Notes: generated from the sequence alone by a model not told the origin. Shown: positions 39,587 to 52,452, counted from the first letter of the stretch. The stretch: 64,000 bases of DNA from Pampus argenteus (GCA_036937835.1 CM072873.1:16480001-16544000), one strand, 5' to 3'. Numbers and translations: made by a program.

Positions 39587-40036
39587 TGAACACACCACCA
39601 CTGTGGTAACTCTGACAGTAGTAAACTGCTGCATCTTCAGTCTGAACTCCACTGATGGTCAAAGTGAAGTCAGAGCTGCGTCCACTGCCACTAAACCGAT
39701 CTGGTGTTCCTGATACAAGTGAGCTCACATATGTTATTAGGAGCTTTGGAGGCTGTCCAGTTTTCTGTTGATACCAGAACATGCGATCGTTGTTGTAGAC
39801 AGCTCTGCTGGTTTTACAGGTCAGAGTGACAGTGGATCCTGGAGTAAATGTCACTACTGGAGGTTGAGTCACAGTCACCTGACCGCTGCATCCTGCAGAC
39901 AAAAACAAATCCTTCATTTATCAGCAGAAATAAATGAGAGAAAAGGCAGCACATCATGTTTGAAATGTTGCTGAGTGAATGAACCTGTAAAACAGCAGCA
40001 GGCCAGCGTCCAGATGAGGATGGTGATGAGAGTCAT
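39587..40036 (-). CDS. IgL V segment V-B4
   Basis: Minus strand: leader exon 39985-40036 ([18 protein letters not shown]) and V exon 39587-39892. Both cysteines present. CDR1 [14 protein letters not shown]2 YVSSLVS, CDR3 [11 protein letters not shown]3 has TPDRFSG where other copies have TPARFSG. Closest to V-B1, its mirror-image partner. Frame open. Lies upstream of J4 in opposite orientation. Confidence 0.93.
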
Positions 40037-40696
40037 GGTGGTTGTGGTTTCTGCTGTGTTGACTGACAGATCTGAGTCCTGCAGTGTTGAACTCACAGGA
40101 CTATAAACCTTCTCAGTTCACTGGAGGATCAGCTGACGATGCAAAGCCTCCTCTCTATGGAAATGATTTCTGTGCTCTCAACAGACTGAAGGCAACGTGG
40201 GACACAAAATCAGGAGAAATACAGCTTGGATTTACACCATCTATGATCTTAGTGGAATGAAAAATAATATTTATACAAGTGAAGTTGAGGATTTAAGGAT
40301 AAGTTTGTGTCCACTGTGGTTGGTTTGATATGTCTGTTTGTCTGCTGTAAATTACTTACATGAATTACTGAAGAAAAAATATGTATTTCAGTCTTTAATT
40401 TGATTTAAATCATCATTATTAAAAACCAATGAGTTAATTTAACCATGTATTAACTAATATAAAATTATGTAAAAGTAAAATAACTCTGTTACAAGGAGAC
40501 TGTAACTGTTTCTCCGTCAGGTGTAGAAAAGTACAGTAAAATGTGTGTTATAATCTTGATTTAGACAACAATTTCAATGCACATAATTAGATAAGCTTTG
40601 TAGATTAAACAAAGTCATCAAATTTAATAAAGTTTACTTTGTTATGATAAAAAGCAGAGTTTTTTCAGTGGATAGATGCTTGTTCACAGTGCAGGA
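40037..40696. other. V-B4 promoter and V-J spacer
   Basis: Contains the V-B octamer/TATA promoter on the minus strand (ATGCAAAG near 40139-40146) and AT-rich spacer matching 6325-6874 inverted. Confidence 0.65.
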
Positions 40697-40735
40697 GGTT
40701 TTTGTACGGCCACTTAATGAGTTTGTATCACTGTG
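40697..40735 (+). promoter_or_regulatory. 23-RSS of J4
   Basis: Nonamer GGTTTTTGT (40697-40705), 23-base spacer, heptamer CACTGTG (40729-40735). Confidence 0.93.
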
Positions 40736-40773
40736 GTGGACTTTTGGTGGAGGAACCAAACTCATCGTTGACT
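40736..40773 (+). CDS. IgL J segment J4
   Basis: Encodes [12 protein letters not shown], same as J1, then a GTAAGT donor. Confidence 0.93.
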
Positions 40774-41467
40774 GTAAGTACCAGAGACTTTTATTTTGTA
40801 CAACATGAAGCATTTATAAAATGTATTATATTTTGAATGAGAATTTGATCAAGTTCAGTGTTAAAAGTTGTTGATAATTTTAGTTATTTATCAAACAAGA
40901 CTGATCTCACAATCTGAGAAGAAACTTTACAAAAATCAAAATTCATTCAGTGTTGCAGATAATATCATTTATAGAAACAAACAAACAAACAAATATTTTC
41001 TAATATTCTATTTGACTTTTTGAATGACTTTGAGTCATTATCTAATTTTAAATATTTTAAACTAAAATGTGGTCATGTCATTTTGTAAATCTTCAACAGA
41101 AATTTGTTTTTATTTTTATTCATTTTGAAATTGTTGATGTCTTGTTAGATTTAAAATCTGATGTTGTTTACAGATAATATGATTTGATCAGTTAATGCAG
41201 CTAAGCTTTGTGTTCACGGTTCATTTATTTCACATGTAGCTGAAAAGGAAGTGAAAGAGACAGATGACAAAGGTTTTAACTGTTTCCACATGAGTTTTTC
41301 ACATATGAAGATGGCATCAATAATTATTATTAATGAACCTTTTTCACTGCATTTAAGTCGTGTGTCTGACGGTCAGAGTCTCAGTCTATGAGTGTCATAG
41401 CAGAACAAGCTGTAAAGTTTTGTGTCTTTATCTTTCCTCCCCCTCCCCCCCTCTCTCTCTCCTGCAG
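40774..41467 (+). other. J4-C4 intron
   Basis: 694 bases, mostly matching the J1-C1 intron inverted, with a diverged stretch near 41020-41170. CT-rich tract before the acceptor. Confidence 0.7.
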
Positions 41468-41790
41468 TGGGTGTGGTGCGACCCACCCTGAACGTCCTCC
41501 CCCCCTCCAGAGAGGAGCTGCAGCAGGGCAGGGCCACACTGGTGTGTCTGGCCAGCGGGGGCTTCCCCTCAGCCTGGAGGCTGGACTGGAAGGTGGGGGG
41601 CAGCAGCAGCTCCTCAGGGGTGTCACACAGCCCGGAGGTCCTCGGGAGTGACGGCCACTACAGCAGGAGCAGCACCCTGAGCCTCCTTCCAGACCAGTGG
41701 AGGAAGGCGGGCTCAGTGAGCTGTGAGGCCAGTCTGAATGGACAGACCCCTGTCACTCAAAGCCTGGACCCTGACCGCTGCTCAGAGTAG
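41468..41790 (+). CDS. IgL constant exon C4 (L1/kappa-like)
   Basis: C1-set constant domain on the plus strand, from a CTGCAG acceptor to TAG. It carries the same LNV and LNGQ variants as C1 (PTLNVLPPSREELQQG, SCEASLNGQTPV, DPDRCSE) and is nearly identical to it; the visible change is VLGS in other copies matching GTCCTCGGGAGT here (silent). Splices in phase to J4. ATTAAA at 42059-42064 is a candidate poly(A) signal. Confidence 0.93.
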
Positions 41791-42561
41791 AGCTTCAGCA
41801 ACACTTCCTGTCTGGAAATGATGCTTCTTTTTCTTTGTTACAGATCTTGATGAAGCTACAAATCTTCTCTGTTCAGCTGTTTCTGCAAGTGTCACATTTC
41901 TCTACTCAGTGTTTTAATGTGCATGTTGCTTTCTAATACTGATCTTCATTATATTCTGCTTTATGTTCTTTACTTTTCAAATGAAACTGAATGTTTTTAG
42001 TTTCACTCCAAGAGAAACTATGCATACATTTAAAATGTGACTTGAACATTGAACCATCATTAAATCAAAGTGTTGATTATAATGAGTCTGTGTCTTTGTA
42101 TTTCTTTCATAATATATTCATTATGAAAAATACCTTCTTATCATCACAATATCATCATACCTGATATTATACTATAACTTATAGTATAGGAGATGGTCGT
42201 TTTTCTATCATCTTGTGACATTTGAGTGTGAACTCATATTGAATTTTAAAATCTTCATTAATCAATTGGAAAGATTAATTATCTTTTGGGTTGTCGTATT
42301 ATTTTATATTGTGTTAGTGGAGATTATGTCAATAATGTGTTGCTGTCTGTGGTTGTTCTCTAACAAGAGTTTAAACTGTAAATGGAAGAGTGTCTTTCAG
42401 TTTGTTTCACTTTTATTTCGGTTCATTGTGGTTCTGCTTGATGACTCTTGTGTGTCAGAGTCAAAGTGTTGTGTTCACTCCACCAGTTATCCTCATCACA
42501 GTCTCTTTACCAACCCTCTGCAGCTGCAGCAGGACGTTTTCAGTTCAGTCAAACTGAAGGA
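41791..42561 (+). other. C4 3' flank / spacer
   Basis: Noncoding, the inverted counterpart of 4463-5235, with ATTAAA at 42059-42064. Confidence 0.55.
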
Positions 42562-42589
42562 GGTTTTTGTACGACTCTAAATCACTGTG
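42562..42589 (-). promoter_or_regulatory. 12-RSS of V-A3
   Basis: On the minus strand: CACAGTG (42583-42589), 12-base spacer, ACAAAAACC (42562-42570). Confidence 0.93.
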
Positions 42590-43100
42590 TGAACGCATCA
42601 TCACCATGATAACCAAGACAGTAGTAATCTCCAACATCTTCAGCCTGAACACCTGTGATGGTCAGAGTGTAACTAGAACCAGATCTTCTGCCACTGAATC
42701 GAGATGGAGTTCCTGAGTTTAGAGTTGATGCATCGTATATAAGAAGTTTGGGAGCTTGTCCAGGTTTCTGAAGGGACCAACTGAGATCAGCACCAATGTT
42801 TGAACTCCCTGTGGCGCTGATGGACACCGTCTCTCCAAGACTAACATACTTGGATTTGTCAGTCTGAGTCAGGAGATTGTTGGCAGAAGACTCTGAAATG
42901 AGAAAATTAAAAATCTTGAGAAGAAATATTACATAGCCAATAGAGAAGTAGTTCAGATTATAATAGAAGAGAAAAAAGAAAACAATGAAAAATAAAAGTA
43001 AAAGGGAGAGAACAGACTGGATTTGAACCAAACATTTTCACAATCTCTCACCCTGAGTCAGAAAACACAACATGACAAGCAGAGTTATTGGCAACATCAT
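42590..43100 (-). CDS. IgL V segment V-A3 (lacks first Cys)
   Basis: Minus strand: leader exon 43052-43100, V exon 42590-42892. It again reads [13 protein letters not shown] with no first cysteine. Further changes: LLTQ for [14 protein letters not shown] (Ser for the conserved FR2 Tyr), SGRRSGSS, and CDR3 LGYHGDDAF. The leader carries VMLCFLTQ. Frame open and RSS intact. Confidence 0.87.
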
Positions 43101-43806
43101 CCTGATGCAGTTTTCAGTGTGAGCGCATGAAAACAGTTCAGACTCTCTGTGACATAAGAACTTAAACTCTGAGGAGCAGTGATGCATAAAAGTCATGCAA
43201 AATATATTAAAGAAGGCAAATACACACCTGTTCTTGTGAAACAGAAAGAGCAGAGGTGAGGAGGAGTGAGAGATCATCAAAACTGAGGATCACTTTGAAT
43301 TTATTTAACAAACTTGGACCTCATCCTCTTTTTATGTTACAAATATTCTCTGTTTTTTACTTTTTTATATCCTAATATGACTTTATGCTCATTAATAGAT
43401 GTGTGGCGCCCTCTGCTGATAATTTGGAGAAATTTTAACTCAGTATGACACAACATTTGATTGATTTTTAATTCTTTCATTGCTTTCGTGATATTTTAAT
43501 TCAGTCTCATCATCCAGATCCAGGTGTTGCATCATGATAACAGGAAGACTGATATAAAGGCAGCAGCAGAACAGCTGGGATGTAAACCATCTTACCTCCA
43601 TGTATTTAGTTCAGGCCTCCTCAACTCTTTAGGTGACCTTCACATCTACCTGATCTTTCCCTCCACACTTCACCACAACATCAACACATGTTTGTTGTGT
43701 AGTTCAGCATCAAGGTGTGAGTGTGTTTAATAACAGTGATGTTAATGACTGATTTGCTAATAAAGTTGATACTGACAAATAATATGATGAGGTGTGTTTG
43801 TATGTT
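43101..43806. repeat. V-A3 promoter and inter-unit spacer
   Basis: Minus-strand V-A promoter block, then the duplicated inter-unit spacer, broken at 43814/43815 by the hAT insertion and resumed at 53752. Confidence 0.7.
43405..43419 (-). promoter_or_regulatory. CTCF-like motif, reverse
   Basis: On the minus strand TCAGCAGAGGGCGCC; same unit position as the others. Confidence 0.4.
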
Positions 43807-43814
43807 GGTGTGAT
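43807..43814 (+). repeat. Left 8-bp target site duplication
   Basis: GGTGTGAT directly before the element; the same 8 bases follow it at 53752-53759. Uninterrupted IgL spacers carry a single copy (55440-55447, 60140-60147). Confidence 0.92.
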
Positions 43815-43864
43815 CAGGGGCGCAACTACCTCCTTTCTGAGGGATATGCAGACACATTACAGGT

Positions 43865-43888
43865 GCCCCCCCCCCCCCCCCCCCCCCC
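43865..43888 (+). repeat. Poly-C tract
   Basis: About 22-24 C in a row at the start of the element. The two internal copies of the same sequence have shorter runs (about 44653 and 52348), so this tract is unstable or prone to sequencing error. Confidence 0.85.
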
Positions 43889-44041
43889 TTCAATGTTTAC
43901 GTGTATACATCTTATTTATTCATGGACTTATAAAATATTAGACTTTTATTACAGACTTTTGTTTTATGTATTACAGCAGGTGATCAGCTCAATAAAACAC
44001 AAAAAATAATGTATAACAATGTAATAACATAAATAAGTCCA

Positions 44042-44600
44042 TTTTACGCACTGCATTGTTACGTTACACTGCATTTATCGCACTGCATTTTACGCACTGC
44101 ACTGTTACATTTCACTGCATTTTGCGCACTGCATTGTTACGTTACACTGCATTTTACGCACTGCATTGTTACGTTACACTGCATTTATCGCACTGCATTT
44201 TACGCACTGCACTGTTACATTTCACTGCATTTTGCGCACTGCATTGTTACGTTACACTGCATTTATCGCACTGCATTTTACGCACTGCACTGTTACATTT
44301 CACTGCATTTTGCGCACTGCATTGTTACGCACTGCATTGTTACGTTACACTGCATTTATTGCACTGCATTGTTACGTTACACTGCATTTATTGCACTGCA
44401 TTTTACGCACTGCATTGTTACGTTACACTGCATTTATTGCACTGCATTTTACGCACTGCACTGTTACGTTTCACTGCATTTATTGCACTGGATTGTTACT
44501 TTCACTGCATTTGTTGCACTGCATTGTTTCGCTTCACTGCATTTGTTGTACTGCATTGACTCACTGCGCTGCACTGTTACACTGCACTGATCACCTACAG
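44042..44600. repeat. 32-bp satellite, short block
   Basis: Tandem repeats built from CACTGCATTGTTACG and CACTGCATTTTACG type half-units. It ends with GACTCACTGCGCTGCACTG and joins the hAT sequence at 44601, exactly as the large block does at 52298. The whole region about 44045-46055 is a near copy of about 51741-53751. Confidence 0.93.
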
Positions 44601-44756
44601 CAGGGGCGCAACTACCTCCTTTCTGAGGGATATGCAGACACATTACAGGTGCCCCCCCCCCTTCAATGTTTACGTGTATACATCTTATTTATTCATGGAC
44701 TTATAAAATATTAGACTTTTATTACAGACTTTTGTTTTATGTATTACAGCAGGTGA

Positions 44757-45257
44757 TCAGCTCAATAAAACACAAAAAATAATGTATAACAATGTAATAA
44801 CATAAATAAGTCCTCTACCTACCACTAAATTGTTACATGTCGTGCCCTGGGTCAGGCGATCATTGCTCATACTTGAACGAAGGTATGTTTTGATAAGCTT
44901 CAGCTTACTGAAGGATCTTTCTGCAGATGCAACCGTCAGAGGCATGGTCAGGAATACTCTAAGGGCTATTGTCAAATTTGGGAACACCAAATCAAGATTC
45001 TCCTGTATGAGGAAATTCAACTTCTCAAGAGCCTTGTAACCCTTCAGTAGACGGCTTGCTGGGTACATTTCTTGAATGATATCTCTGGAAACATCACAGG
45101 TAGTCAGGGCATATCTGGTAACTGATTCCTCCAGCTCAGCTTGTGTCATGTGCTCCATTTTAGTGATGAATTTAAATTTCTCAGACACAAGCTGAATATT
45201 GGAAAACCTGTCAGACAACTCTTGCAGGACTGTGTCGACAATAACATTGAAAACCAT
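44757..45257 (-). pseudogene. hAT transposase C-terminal remnant, copy 1
   Basis: Minus-strand frame of 166 residues. The hAT C-terminal dimerisation signature is clear: PLTVASAERSFSKLKLIKT followed by YLRSSMSNDRL. The N-terminal BED finger and the catalytic RNase-H-like core are absent, so no active transposase can be made from this copy. The start shown is only the first Met of the open frame; the true upstream part is missing. Confidence 0.8.
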
Positions 45258-45801
45258 GCACCTAAAGTGCCTCTCTGGTTCCTTTTTATGATGACCAGTG
45301 CTGGAATTATCATCATCATTAACTTACATGCAGGTAGGTAGGAACCAAAAACAAAATAAGTAGGAACTTATATTAAACATCAACTGACACAGAGGCAGTT
45401 ATATCAATAATATCTCATTGGAAACGAATCTAAAACGTCACTAAATGAAACCATATTCCTGACATCTAAATAAAGTGAAGTTTTGAAAGAATGAAGAACG
45501 TGTATCAAGTCCTTCCTCCCACAGTTGGACCTGTCGTTTTGCTAGTAGCTTTGCTATCCTGAATATTTACAAGCCTCCTCTTGATACACTGACATAACTT
45601 AACCACTGTCTTTCAACCACCTCGAAAAGCTTTTTTTCATCCCCTCAAAACCTTTCTCCTTCTCCCTCTTCCGTTTTCTGCTTTGTGCTCTGGACAGCTT
45701 TTTTTCTGCCTCTCCATCTTTAGCTGTGACAACGCGATTCAAATGAATGGAAAAAAAACCGCGCCAGCGCGTGCCCGGAGGGGCGCGCACTGGAACGCTT
45801 A

Positions 45802-45802
<1 letters not shown>

Positions 45803-45842
<40 letters not shown>
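45803..45842. repeat. (TG)n microsatellite in hAT copy 1
   Basis: TG run within the hAT right part, repeated at 53500-53538. Confidence 0.9.
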
Positions 45843-45844
<2 letters not shown>

Positions 45845-46055
45845 AGAGGAGGAGAGGAGAGGTGAGGGAGCGAAGGGGCGCCTAATTAGTGACATGCCCC
45901 TCTGTTATTGATCATATCATTTACACATACACAAACAGCTGTTAAATACAGAAAATGCCGACTCGAAATTATTGTTCCCCCATCGCTTTGGCGCCCCCTC
46001 TAACGCGGCGCCCCTATGCGCCGCATATAGTGCATACCCACTTTTTGCGCCACTG

Positions 46056-48654
46056 ACTGTAGGAATAGCCAACAATATCAAAAATATAGGAATTCAACAC
46101 CGCCATAGCAAACACAAGGTGGACCACGATACAGTCAATGAAAACTCGTTTTTAAGCAGCAAACACACTTTAAGTTCTCCCATAAACATTAGGCCCATAT
46201 TCAATTTTTTTTTTTTTATTAGGGCTACCAGGCGTATACCAAAGCAGCTCCGTGTGTACGAGCCCGTTTGTCAGCATGTGAGGCTGTAAAAGTCACGGTC
46301 TTACATACCTCGACCATTAAACAGGACATTTAACCATCGTGGCAGCTCGTGGACAACAAGTGAATGCGACGGAAACAGGCGCGTGCGGAGTGTTTTCATT
46401 TCACGCGAAACGCACGAGTGAACCGCATACAGCAGGACGAAAGGTGACTGCGCCGGACTGACACCTGTTTAAAAAAAAATAAAATAACCAACGAGCTGTT
46501 TCTATTTCATCCTTCTCCCGCGGCTGTGTCCGACCTAACTCGCCCTGTGAGGACAGTGGCGGCTTTTCAAAGGACAAGGTGAAGTTGCCGTTTTCCTCCG
46601 CCGCGTCTCTCCGTGTGCCGGATGACTCGGTTGTGAGCCGCAAACAGAGAAGAGGGGAGGGCTGGTTGTAGCATCACAGAGGAGGGAGTTGTAAAGACTC
46701 GACCAATCAGGAGACTTGATACGATCACTGATTTCACTATGTTGAGTACAATTGGTGATTCTCAATTAAACGTGTTTAAATTTTGAAAGTTCTACTGTAA
46801 TTTTTTTAAGGAAATTATTTGCAAAAATGGGTTCCCAAAATTAAAGATTGCACTGTCTAACAAAATTGTGTTTGTTTTTTTTGTCCCTGTGTAGTGTTAT
46901 TTATTTATTTTATTTATATCTAAAAAAGTATCTTGCTGTCATTCTCAGATTTTTGCATTTGTGACCAGGACACTGGTATTTTAGTATTGGCCCATTTCCA
47001 ATGGGAAAACGGGAGAATTTGTATATTTTCATTCACATAAAGTGAGAAAAAAACAACAACATAAGAATCACGGGATGCGATGATGGGAGACTATATTTGG
47101 GGACTGGGGCTCAGTGGCTGTATTGTATACTTTTGTATATTTTTATGATAAACACATTGTTTTTTTTGTAACTCTACGTGAATGAATTGGAAATATCTCA
47201 ATTTCAAAATATCATTGCCTAGGTCACAAAAACAAAGTTTGAGAAGGAAATACTAGACATTTTCTATACTTCTTAGCCATAAGGAAATAACAAAACCGGT
47301 GTTACATAGTGTTATTACTTCCGTGAAGCCAGAGCCAGGTCAACTCACTGGAGGGCCTCGGAGCAAAAATATCCTTGAGCCCTGTTCACCCAGTCAATAA
47401 TAATCCAGGGGACACCTCTAACCTGCATTAACTGATTGTTTGGCCACTTGGGGGCAGCAGGCACGAATATATCTTCACCTTTTAAGTTGATAAATCAAAC
47501 AGTTGCCTATTTACTCATCCGTTAAATATGGAGCAACATTATCATTCATTTGGAGTCATGTTTCTGTCCACCTTATGAGTGTAAGTCCAATATTTACTCT
47601 CTTTTAGCTCTGTTTTTTTGTTTCTGTTTGCTCAGGGAAATATCAGGCAGTTAGCTGCTGAATGTTCTTAAAACAATACAAATATGAAGATGTAAGCAAT
47701 TTCTACTCTATTACATTAGGGGAAAAAAGTGAAAGAAAAGAGAGGTTACATGTATTTTCATTTGTTTTGTGTGTGTGTGTGTTGAGCTCTCAGGGCCACT
47801 GTAGAAACAAATGTATTACTAATAATCATGGTATAAAAAATAAGACTATATAGTTCAAGAAACACATAACCTAAAAAGGAAAAAAAAATTTTTTTTAAGT
47901 GCTGAACAGGTTGTACTAAAGCAGAACTGGGTGAATAAGGAACTGAAATTCAAATCAATCCTACGGAAAATATCATCTTACAGTATGAAATCTGTTTGTG
48001 AATGAATTCTTTATGAAGCAGAACAAGTGCTAAGTGAAATAACTGAGTTAATGAATAACTTATCAAGCTCTTACTGAGCACTCGGTCCAAAATATTATTT
48101 TTCAAGACTTAACAAATCTTACAAAGTTTAAATCATTCAGAAACCTCATGACAACAGGCTGATAGTATTGAGAATGAGGTTGTGGTCTAACAGTGGGATT
48201 CTCAGTGGAGTGCTGCAGCCAAAATCAATCCAGTGAGCATATTTCCAATAAATATGAAAAGGTAGCACATCTCAAGTTTTACCGTCAGTGTAAAATGACA
48301 ACAGGATGTGGGTAACAGCAGATGTAAATGTGTTGATTTCAATATATCCTGTTGTGAACTGAAGAAAAAACAGTGAGTCTTGAAGCCCTGAGAAGCACGT
48401 GGTTCTGCACATACCAGATATTACATTTTATACTTCATACAAACCTTTAAACTCTACTCCAGCCACCCATTCAGCAAACTTATACAAACATAAATATTTT
48501 ACTAGTGATACTAGTTTCTTTAGTACTAATAGGAGGAGTGATCAATTTAAATGTGCCACACAGTAAGTATGAAACTAGTAAAGTTAAGAATAATAGGAAT
48601 TAAAGGGGTAGTTTGGAGTTTTATGGGTAGGCTACTTAATTGACTTCCTCTTTC
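46056..48654. other. Unique interior of composite, with CpG-rich patch
   Basis: Non-repetitive DNA between the two hAT copies. About 46300-46660 is strikingly CG-rich (CCCGCGGCTG, CCGCCGCGTCTC, GGCGCGTGCGGAG), like a promoter or 5'UTR captured from elsewhere. No conserved protein recognised; the rest is AT-rich. Confidence 0.5.
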
Positions 48655-51600
48655 CGACAGCATTGTTGCATTGCATTGCTGCACTGCATTGCTGCACTGC
48701 ACTGCACTGCTGCACTGCACTGCTGCACTGTACAGCACTGCTGCACTGTACTGCACTGCTGCACTGCACTGCTGCACTGTACAGCACTGCTGCACTGTAC
48801 TGCACTGCTGCACTGCTTTGACGTTTTTTGTTTCGCTGCACTGTTACGTTTCACTGCATTCTACGCACTGCATTGTCACGTTACACTGCATTTATCGGAC
48901 TGCATTTAACACACCGCAATGTTACGTTTCACTGCATTTAACACACTGCACTGTTACGCTTCACTGCATTTTACGCACTGCATTGTTACGTTACACTGCA
49001 TTTTACACACTGCACTGTTACGCTTCACTGCATTTTACGCACTGCATTGTTACGTTACACTGCATTTTACACACTGCACTGTTACATTTCACTGCATTTT
49101 GCGCACAGCATTGTTACGTTACACTGCATTTTACGCACTGCACTGTTACGTTTCACTGCATTTTACGCACTGCATTGTTACGTTACACTGCATTTATTGC
49201 ACTGCATTGTTACGTTACACTGCATTTGTTGCACTGCATTGTTACATTACACTGCATTTATCGCACTGCATTTTACGCACTGCACTGTTACATTTCACTG
49301 CATTTTGCGGACTGCATTGTTACGTTTCACTGCATTTAACACACTGCACTGTTACGCTTCACTGCATTTTACGCACTGCATTGTTAAGTTACACTACATT
49401 TATTGCACTGCATTGTTACGTCACACTGCATTTATTGCACTGCATTTTACGCACTGCATTGTTACGTTACACTGCATTTATTGCACTGCATTTTACGCAC
49501 TGCACTGTTACGTTTCACTGCATTTAACACACTGCACTGTTACGCTTCACTGCATTTTACGCACTGCATTGTTACGTTACACTGCATTTTACGCACTGCA
49601 TTGTTACGTTACACTGCATTTATCGCACTGCATTTAACACACCGCAATGTTACGTTTCACTGCATTTAACACACTGCACTGTTACGCTTCACTGCATTTT
49701 ACGCACTGCATTGTTACGTTACACTGCATTTTACACACTGCACTGTTACGCTTCACTGCATTTTACGCACTGCATTGTTACGTTACACTGCATTTTACAC
49801 ACTGCACTGTTACATTTCACTGCATTTTGCGCACAGCATTGTTACGTTACACTGCATTTTACGCACTGCACTGTTACGTTTCACTGCATTTTACGCACTG
49901 CATTGTTACGTTACACTGCATTTATTGCACTGCATTTTACGCACTGCACTGTTACGTTTCACTGCATTTTACACACTGCACTGTTACGCTTCACTGCATT
50001 TTACGCACTGCATTGTTACGTTACACTGCATTTTACACACTGCACTGTTACATTTCACTGCATTTTGCGCACAGCATTGTTACATTACACTGCATTTTAC
50101 GCACTGCACTGTTACGTTTCACTGCATTTTACGCACTGCATTGTTACGTTACACTGCATTTTACACACTGCACTGTTACATTTCACTGCATTTTGCGCAC
50201 AGCATTGTTACGTTACACTGCATTTTACGCACTGCACTGTTACGTTTCACTGCATTTTACGCACTGCATTGTTACGTTACACTGCATTTATTGCACTGCA
50301 TTTTACGCACTGCACTGTTACGTTTCACTGCATTTTACACACTGCACTGTTACGCTTCACTGCATTTTACGCACTGCATTGTTACGTTACACTGCATTTT
50401 ACACACTGCACTGTTACATTTCACTGCATTTTGCGCACAGCATTGTTACGTTACACTGCATTTTACGCACTGCACTGTTACGTTTCACTGCATTTTACGC
50501 ACTGCATTGTTACGTTACACTGCATTTATTGCACTGCATTGTTACGTTACACTGCATTTGTTGCACTGCATTGTTACGTTACACTGCATTTATCGCACTG
50601 CATTTTACGCACTGCACTGTTACATTTCACTGCATTTTGCGGACTGCATTGTTACGTTTCACTGCATTTAACACACTGCACTGTTACGCTTCACTGCATT
50701 TTACGCACTGCATTGTTACGTTACACTACATTTATTGCACTGCATTGTTACGTCACACTGCATTTATTGCACTGCATTTTACGCACTGCATTGTTACGTT
50801 ACACTGCATTTATTGCACTGCATTTTACGCACTGCACAATTACGTTTCACTGCATTTAACACACTGCACTGTTACGCTTCACTGCATTTTACGCACTGCA
50901 TTGTTACGTTACACTGCATTTTACGCACTGCATTGTTACGTTACACTGCATTTTACGCACTGCATTGTTACGTTACACTGCATTTATCGCACTGCATTTT
51001 ACGCACTGCACTGTTACATTTCACTGCATTTTGCGCACTGCATTGTTACGTTACACTGCATTTTACGCACTGCATTGTTACGTTACACTGCATTTATTGC
51101 ACTGCATTGTTACGTTACACTGCATTTATTGCACTGCATTTTACGCACTGCATTGTTACGTTACACTGCATTTATTGCACTGCATTGTTACGTTACACTG
51201 CATTTGTTGCACTGCATTGTTACGTTACACTGCATTTATTGCACTGCATTTTACGCACTGCATTGTTACGTTACACTGCATTTATTGCACTGCATTGTTA
51301 CGTTACACTGCATTTGTTGCACTGCATTGTTACGTTACACTGCATTTATCGCACTGCATTTTACGCACTGCACTGTTACATTTCACTGCATTTTGCGGAC
51401 TGCATTGTTACGTTTCACTGCATTTTACGCACTGCACTGTTACATTTCACTGCATTTTGCGGACTGCATTGTTACGTTTCACTGCATTTAACACACTGCA
51501 CTGTTACGCTTCACTGCATTTTACGCACTGCATTGTTACGTTACACTACATTTATTGCACTGCATTGTTACGTCACACTGCATTTATTGCACTGCATTTT

Positions 51601-52297
51601 ACGCACTGCATTGTTACGTTACACTGCATTTATTGCACTGCATTTTACGCACTGCACTATTACGTTTCACTGCATTTAACACACTGCACTGTTACGCTTC
51701 ACTGCATTTTACGCACTGCATTGTTACGTTACACTGCATTTTACGCACTGCATTGTTACGTTACACTGCATTTATCGCACTGCATTTTACGCACTGCACT
51801 GTTACATTTCACTGCATTTTGCGCACTGCATTGTTACGTTACACTGCATTTTACGCACTGCATTGTTACGTTACACTGCATTTATCGCACTGCATTTTAC
51901 GCACTGCACTGTTACATTTCACTGCATTTTGCGCACTGCATTGTTACGTTACACTGCATTTATCGCACTGCATTTTACGCACTGCACTGTTACATTTCAC
52001 TGCATTTTGCGCACTGCATTGTTACGCACTGCATTGTTACGTTACACTGCATTTATTGCACTGCATTGTTACGTTACACTGCATTTATTGCACTGCATTT
52101 TACGCACTGCATTGTTACGTTACACTGCATTTATTGCACTGCATTTTACGCACTGCACTGTTACGTTTCACTGCATTTATTGCACTGGATTGTTACTTTC
52201 ACTGCATTTGTTGCACTGCATTGTTTCGCTTCACTGCATTTGTTGTACTGCATTGACTCACTGCGCTGCACTGTTACACTGCACTGATCACCTACAG
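48655..52297. repeat. Large satellite array
   Basis: About 3.6 kb. 48655-48823 consists of short GCACTGCT-type repeats. From 48840 on the array is a 32-bp unit (TTACGCACTGCATTG + TTACGTTACACTGCATT) with point variants (TTTATCG, TTTAACAC, TTTGTTG). Longer blocks recur, for example about 49720-49900 with about 50010-50190 and 50380-50560, showing higher-order structure. All plus-strand frames stay open for long stretches, up to 614 codons, because the unit lacks stops and 32 is not a multiple of 3; the cysteine/leucine-rich translations are not regarded as genes. Confidence 0.93.
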
Positions 52298-52452
52298 CAG
52301 GGGCGCAACTACCTCCTTTCTGAGGGATATGCAGACACATTACAGGTGCCCCCCCCCTTCAATGTTTACGTGTATACATCTTATTTATTCATGGACTTAT
52401 AAAATATTAGACTTTTATTACAGACTTTTGTTTTATGTATTACAGCAGGTGA

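Noticed and set aside
49647..51491. 614-codon open frame and other long frames (382, 440, 314 codons) in the same area
   Set aside because: They are translations of the 32-bp satellite in different frames with the same cyclic residues; no conserved domain, signal or start context.
48840..52297. CRISPR-like array of 32-bp repeats
   Set aside because: Repeats are directly tandem with no unique spacers, and the window is from a vertebrate genome.
44042..52297. Cryptic RSS heptamers (CACTGTT, CACTGCA) in the satellite
   Set aside because: The heptamer is never CACTGTG and no A-rich nonamer at 12 or 23 bases was seen.
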